Below, piece by piece: positions 61,773-64,000 of a DNA stretch of 64,000 nt; the stretch's first letter is position 1; every line of letters begins with the position of its first letter. A program made the position numbers and the translations under genes. Location: the NCBI GenBank assembly GCA_963854835.1, contig OY978526.1, forward strand, positions 33,010,501 to 33,074,500, in the 5' to 3' direction. The notes below the pieces were generated by a model. It worked only from the letters and a program-made list of their open reading frames with translations. It made no database searches and was not told the DNA's origin. This DNA comes from Megamerina dolium. Its lineage: Eukaryota > Arthropoda > Insecta > Diptera > Megamerinidae.

Positions 61773-62749
61773 AATATCAGTTGTATATTTTAAATGCAGC
61801 ACGCACCAGCACAATAGCCAAAGAAACAAAAAATTTCAAATGCTTGATTAATTTGCTGAATATGACTGGATTGTAGTTTAGTTTTTGGCTACAAAATAAG
61901 CATTAAAACTGCTCAAATGGAATGATTGCAAAATACAATAAGTATAAATAATTATAGATACAACAAAAAAATTTACAAAAATTATATATACATAATACAC
62001 TATATATACTCATAAACTAATTAGAAAATGAGTGTCATAAATGTTATTATTATTATTACTATATACCTACCAACTTATGCATGCGTACACGTGTACATAC
62101 CAAAACCGCAAGCACTATTATTTCACGAAGGAGGAATGAGAAGATGCCACTGCAATTAACCTTTACATTCAGTCACATTGCGTATATTGGACATGGTTCA
62201 AAAGAATCTATATTTTAGGCAACTACACCAATGACAAATCTTATCCTTGATGCTGCAAAATATCTGCAATTTCACTAACAATATGCTAGAATATACACCT
62301 ACATATGCATATGAATTTCATTGCACTCGTAACTGATTAAAATACAATCTCCCCTCAAGTTCTCGAGCAGAAAAGCAAAAGCAAGGGGAATCACAGAATA
62401 AGTTGGAGACTTAGGGCATTGTGGGAGACGTAGAAGTCCGCCATCTTAATATAAAACTAATATCTATTATGGTTTGGAGGTGTTTTTTATGAAACAATGC
62501 GTCTGATTGCTTCAATTCGCCAAGGTCAGTAGTGTAAGCCTTGCTGAATTCATCACAAGTCAACTCAGTGAGCATCTAGCTAGTTGTGACATATGGTGCT
62601 GGTTCTACTTTAGTAGGATTGCTCCTCGTGGCATCCAACAACACGGCCCTAGCATTAGCTGGGTGGCGGCCAGAATTAACGCTCATTTAAACAATTTCTG
62701 TGATTTCACACTAATTTCTTTGTTAGTAAGCATAAATACATATAATGGC

Positions 62750-62815
62750 CCGTAGTTACAATTAAAGTTAAAAAGCCGATTCTAACTTTAAGATGATCTT
62801 AACTTTGACTATAAT
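62750..62815. repeat. Small inverted repeat of MITE type
   Basis: The arms GTTACAATTAAAGTTAA and TTAACTTTGACTATAAT are imperfect inverted copies. The right arm resembles the arms of the element at 60737-61117 (CACTTTGACTATAACTAC), so it may be a related short element. Confidence 0.6.
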
Positions 62816-63203
62816 TTCCTACAAATGCTTTTTATATTTTTTATTCGAATTATTTGAGAAATTTATATGGCATTTCAAAAATAAAAATTACTGTTCCACT
62901 TACTTTCTGTTTTAAAATATAAATAAAACATATCATTTGAAAATCCTTTAATATTTCCCCTCTATAAGCTAGCTTCAAGCTCAATATTGAGGTTCACTTA
63001 TTCAGTTGCACATACACAAGCATGCATTAAATCATCGTTGATAAAGTTCGCGCTTGCAATAATTTTCGTGTCTCAAATTCCAATATGTGGGTAAAACATA
63101 GTTGTATTATATGTAGGTAAATACTGACAGTGCCAGTCCCAGGATCCTGCCTTAAATGTTGTATTGAAAATTTAAATATTAATACTCGAGAGAGAATGAG
63201 CGC

Positions 63204-63325
63204 CATACTTCAGTGGTTAGTGCCTTGGCCATGAAAAAATAATTCTTAAAGAGCCCTGTAGCAAAGCTCAAAAAAGTGATGTCACATGGGTTCTGCCATT
63301 CGGAACCGGCTAATATAATGTAATA
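63204..63325 (+). mobile_element. Internally deleted SINE copy
   Basis: The head start (CAGTGGTTAGTGCCTTGGCC) is joined directly to the body (GCAAAGCTCAAAAAAGTGAT, then CATTCGGAACCGGCTAATAT). The B box and first part of the body are lost. Confidence 0.82.
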
Positions 63326-63689
63326 TATCTCTCCTAATACTTACAATCGCATTTTTTAATTATAATTTTGAAAATTATATTTAAATTTGATTTTATGAAA
63401 ATTGGATTCAACTTTAATGCAACTTATAAACTTATTATGTACTCTTTTCAAAAAATAATAAAGCCAGTACCTAAGCATATACAAGGGTGGGGCAATGAGT
63501 CCCTGAAAATTGAAATAAGGAACACTCTATTCGATAAATCAAAACATTTTGCTTGTCGGGAAGCATTTTATAAAAACCGTACCGAAATTTTCAGACAGAT
63601 CTGTTGAGTAGTTCTGCTGTGACAGTCACTAGAAATAGGCACCTAGCATTTTCGTAAAAATGGTGTAAAGCTAATTTCGCGTGCTAATT

Positions 63690-64000
63690 AAACTCTAGTT
63701 TTTGCACGAAAAATGGGTGATGCGTTTGCTCACAAGCGTCAGTAAATACAATCGTTTGATAACTGCAATGGGATTTCCGATCGCAATAACAACGAGATTT
63801 TGTACCGTTTCGTAACTATGGACGAGGCAAGCATTTTTTACAACAGATCAGAGATCAAGTAACAGTCCAAACAGCGGACTTGTGAACCGAGGTGAATCAA
63901 ACCAGAAGGACATCGAGGTGTATCAGTCAGTCACAAGGTCATGTTGATAGTTTTTTGCGATGAGCGTGGTGTCATTTATATTAATTACCATGAAAAGGGT
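63690..64000 (+). pseudogene. Mariner transposase relic at the window edge
   Basis: The conceptual protein reads EILYRFVTMDEASIFYNRSE at about 63795-63855, then KQRTC, and later HKVMLIVFCDERGVIYINYH to the last base. This matches the catalytic start of irritans-type mariners (RFVTMDETWIHY; KVMATVFWD; GVIYIDYL). A stop after SEIK shows it is inactive. The element continues beyond the window. Confidence 0.82.

Larger units (their letters stand above)
61118..63203. other. No gene recognised
   Basis: The segment 61260-61500 is richer in GC than its surroundings and has an open plus-strand stretch of 94 codons, but its composition (RWRWRW, poly-Phe) does not look like protein. It might belong to a non-coding exon of a gene outside the window. 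A second GC-richer patch is at 62500-62700. Confidence 0.4.

Overview
The window looks like genomic DNA of a higher fly (Brachycera). A tephritid fruit fly is the best guess: the base composition is AT-rich, several introns are 55-70 bp, the two host genes look dipteran, and one transposase type (DD41D mariner) is, from memory, the Ceratitis rosa type. The species call is inference. Nothing suggests bacterial, viral or plant DNA.

Only two host genes can be supported. The first, on the plus strand at 11442-14825, is a compact seven-exon homologue of DCAF15, a substrate receptor of the CUL4-DDB1 ubiquitin ligase (964 aa as modelled). The second, on the minus strand at 39322-22896, is an ELOVL very-long-chain fatty acid elongase with nine coding exons per transcript (373 or 374 aa). 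It carries two alternative versions of exon 4, both phase 0-0 and both coding the same conserved segment. I reconstructed both genes exon by exon from splice sites and reading phase. They are neighbours with converging 3' ends, and nothing indicates a functional link.

The rest is mostly transposable elements and their remains. 1-11.4 kb: SINE tail fragment, Harbinger-like MITE, degenerate 140-150 bp repeats, an RTE-type retrotransposon relic, a complete intron-containing Tc1 element (6073-7720), and a fold-back element holding a second copy of the MITE. 15.7-19.4 kb: Jockey-like relic, DD41D mariner relic next to a perfect hairpin, second RTE relic. 22.9-39.3 kb: the ELOVL gene, whose introns hold a 5'-truncated RTE copy with a target-site duplication, three mariner derivatives, a TTAA-flanked MITE nested in one of them, and an inverted repeat cluster. 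39.3-64 kb: no host coding sequence recognised; tRNA-derived SINEs with (TA)n tails, a third MITE copy, a nearly intact DD41D mariner (56766-58074), an inverted-repeat element containing a SINE piece, and a mariner relic running off the right edge.

The items most worth following up are the alternative ELOVL exon pair, the 69-bp in-frame intron of DCAF15, the structurally complete Tc1 element, and three related non-autonomous elements with TTA target duplications.
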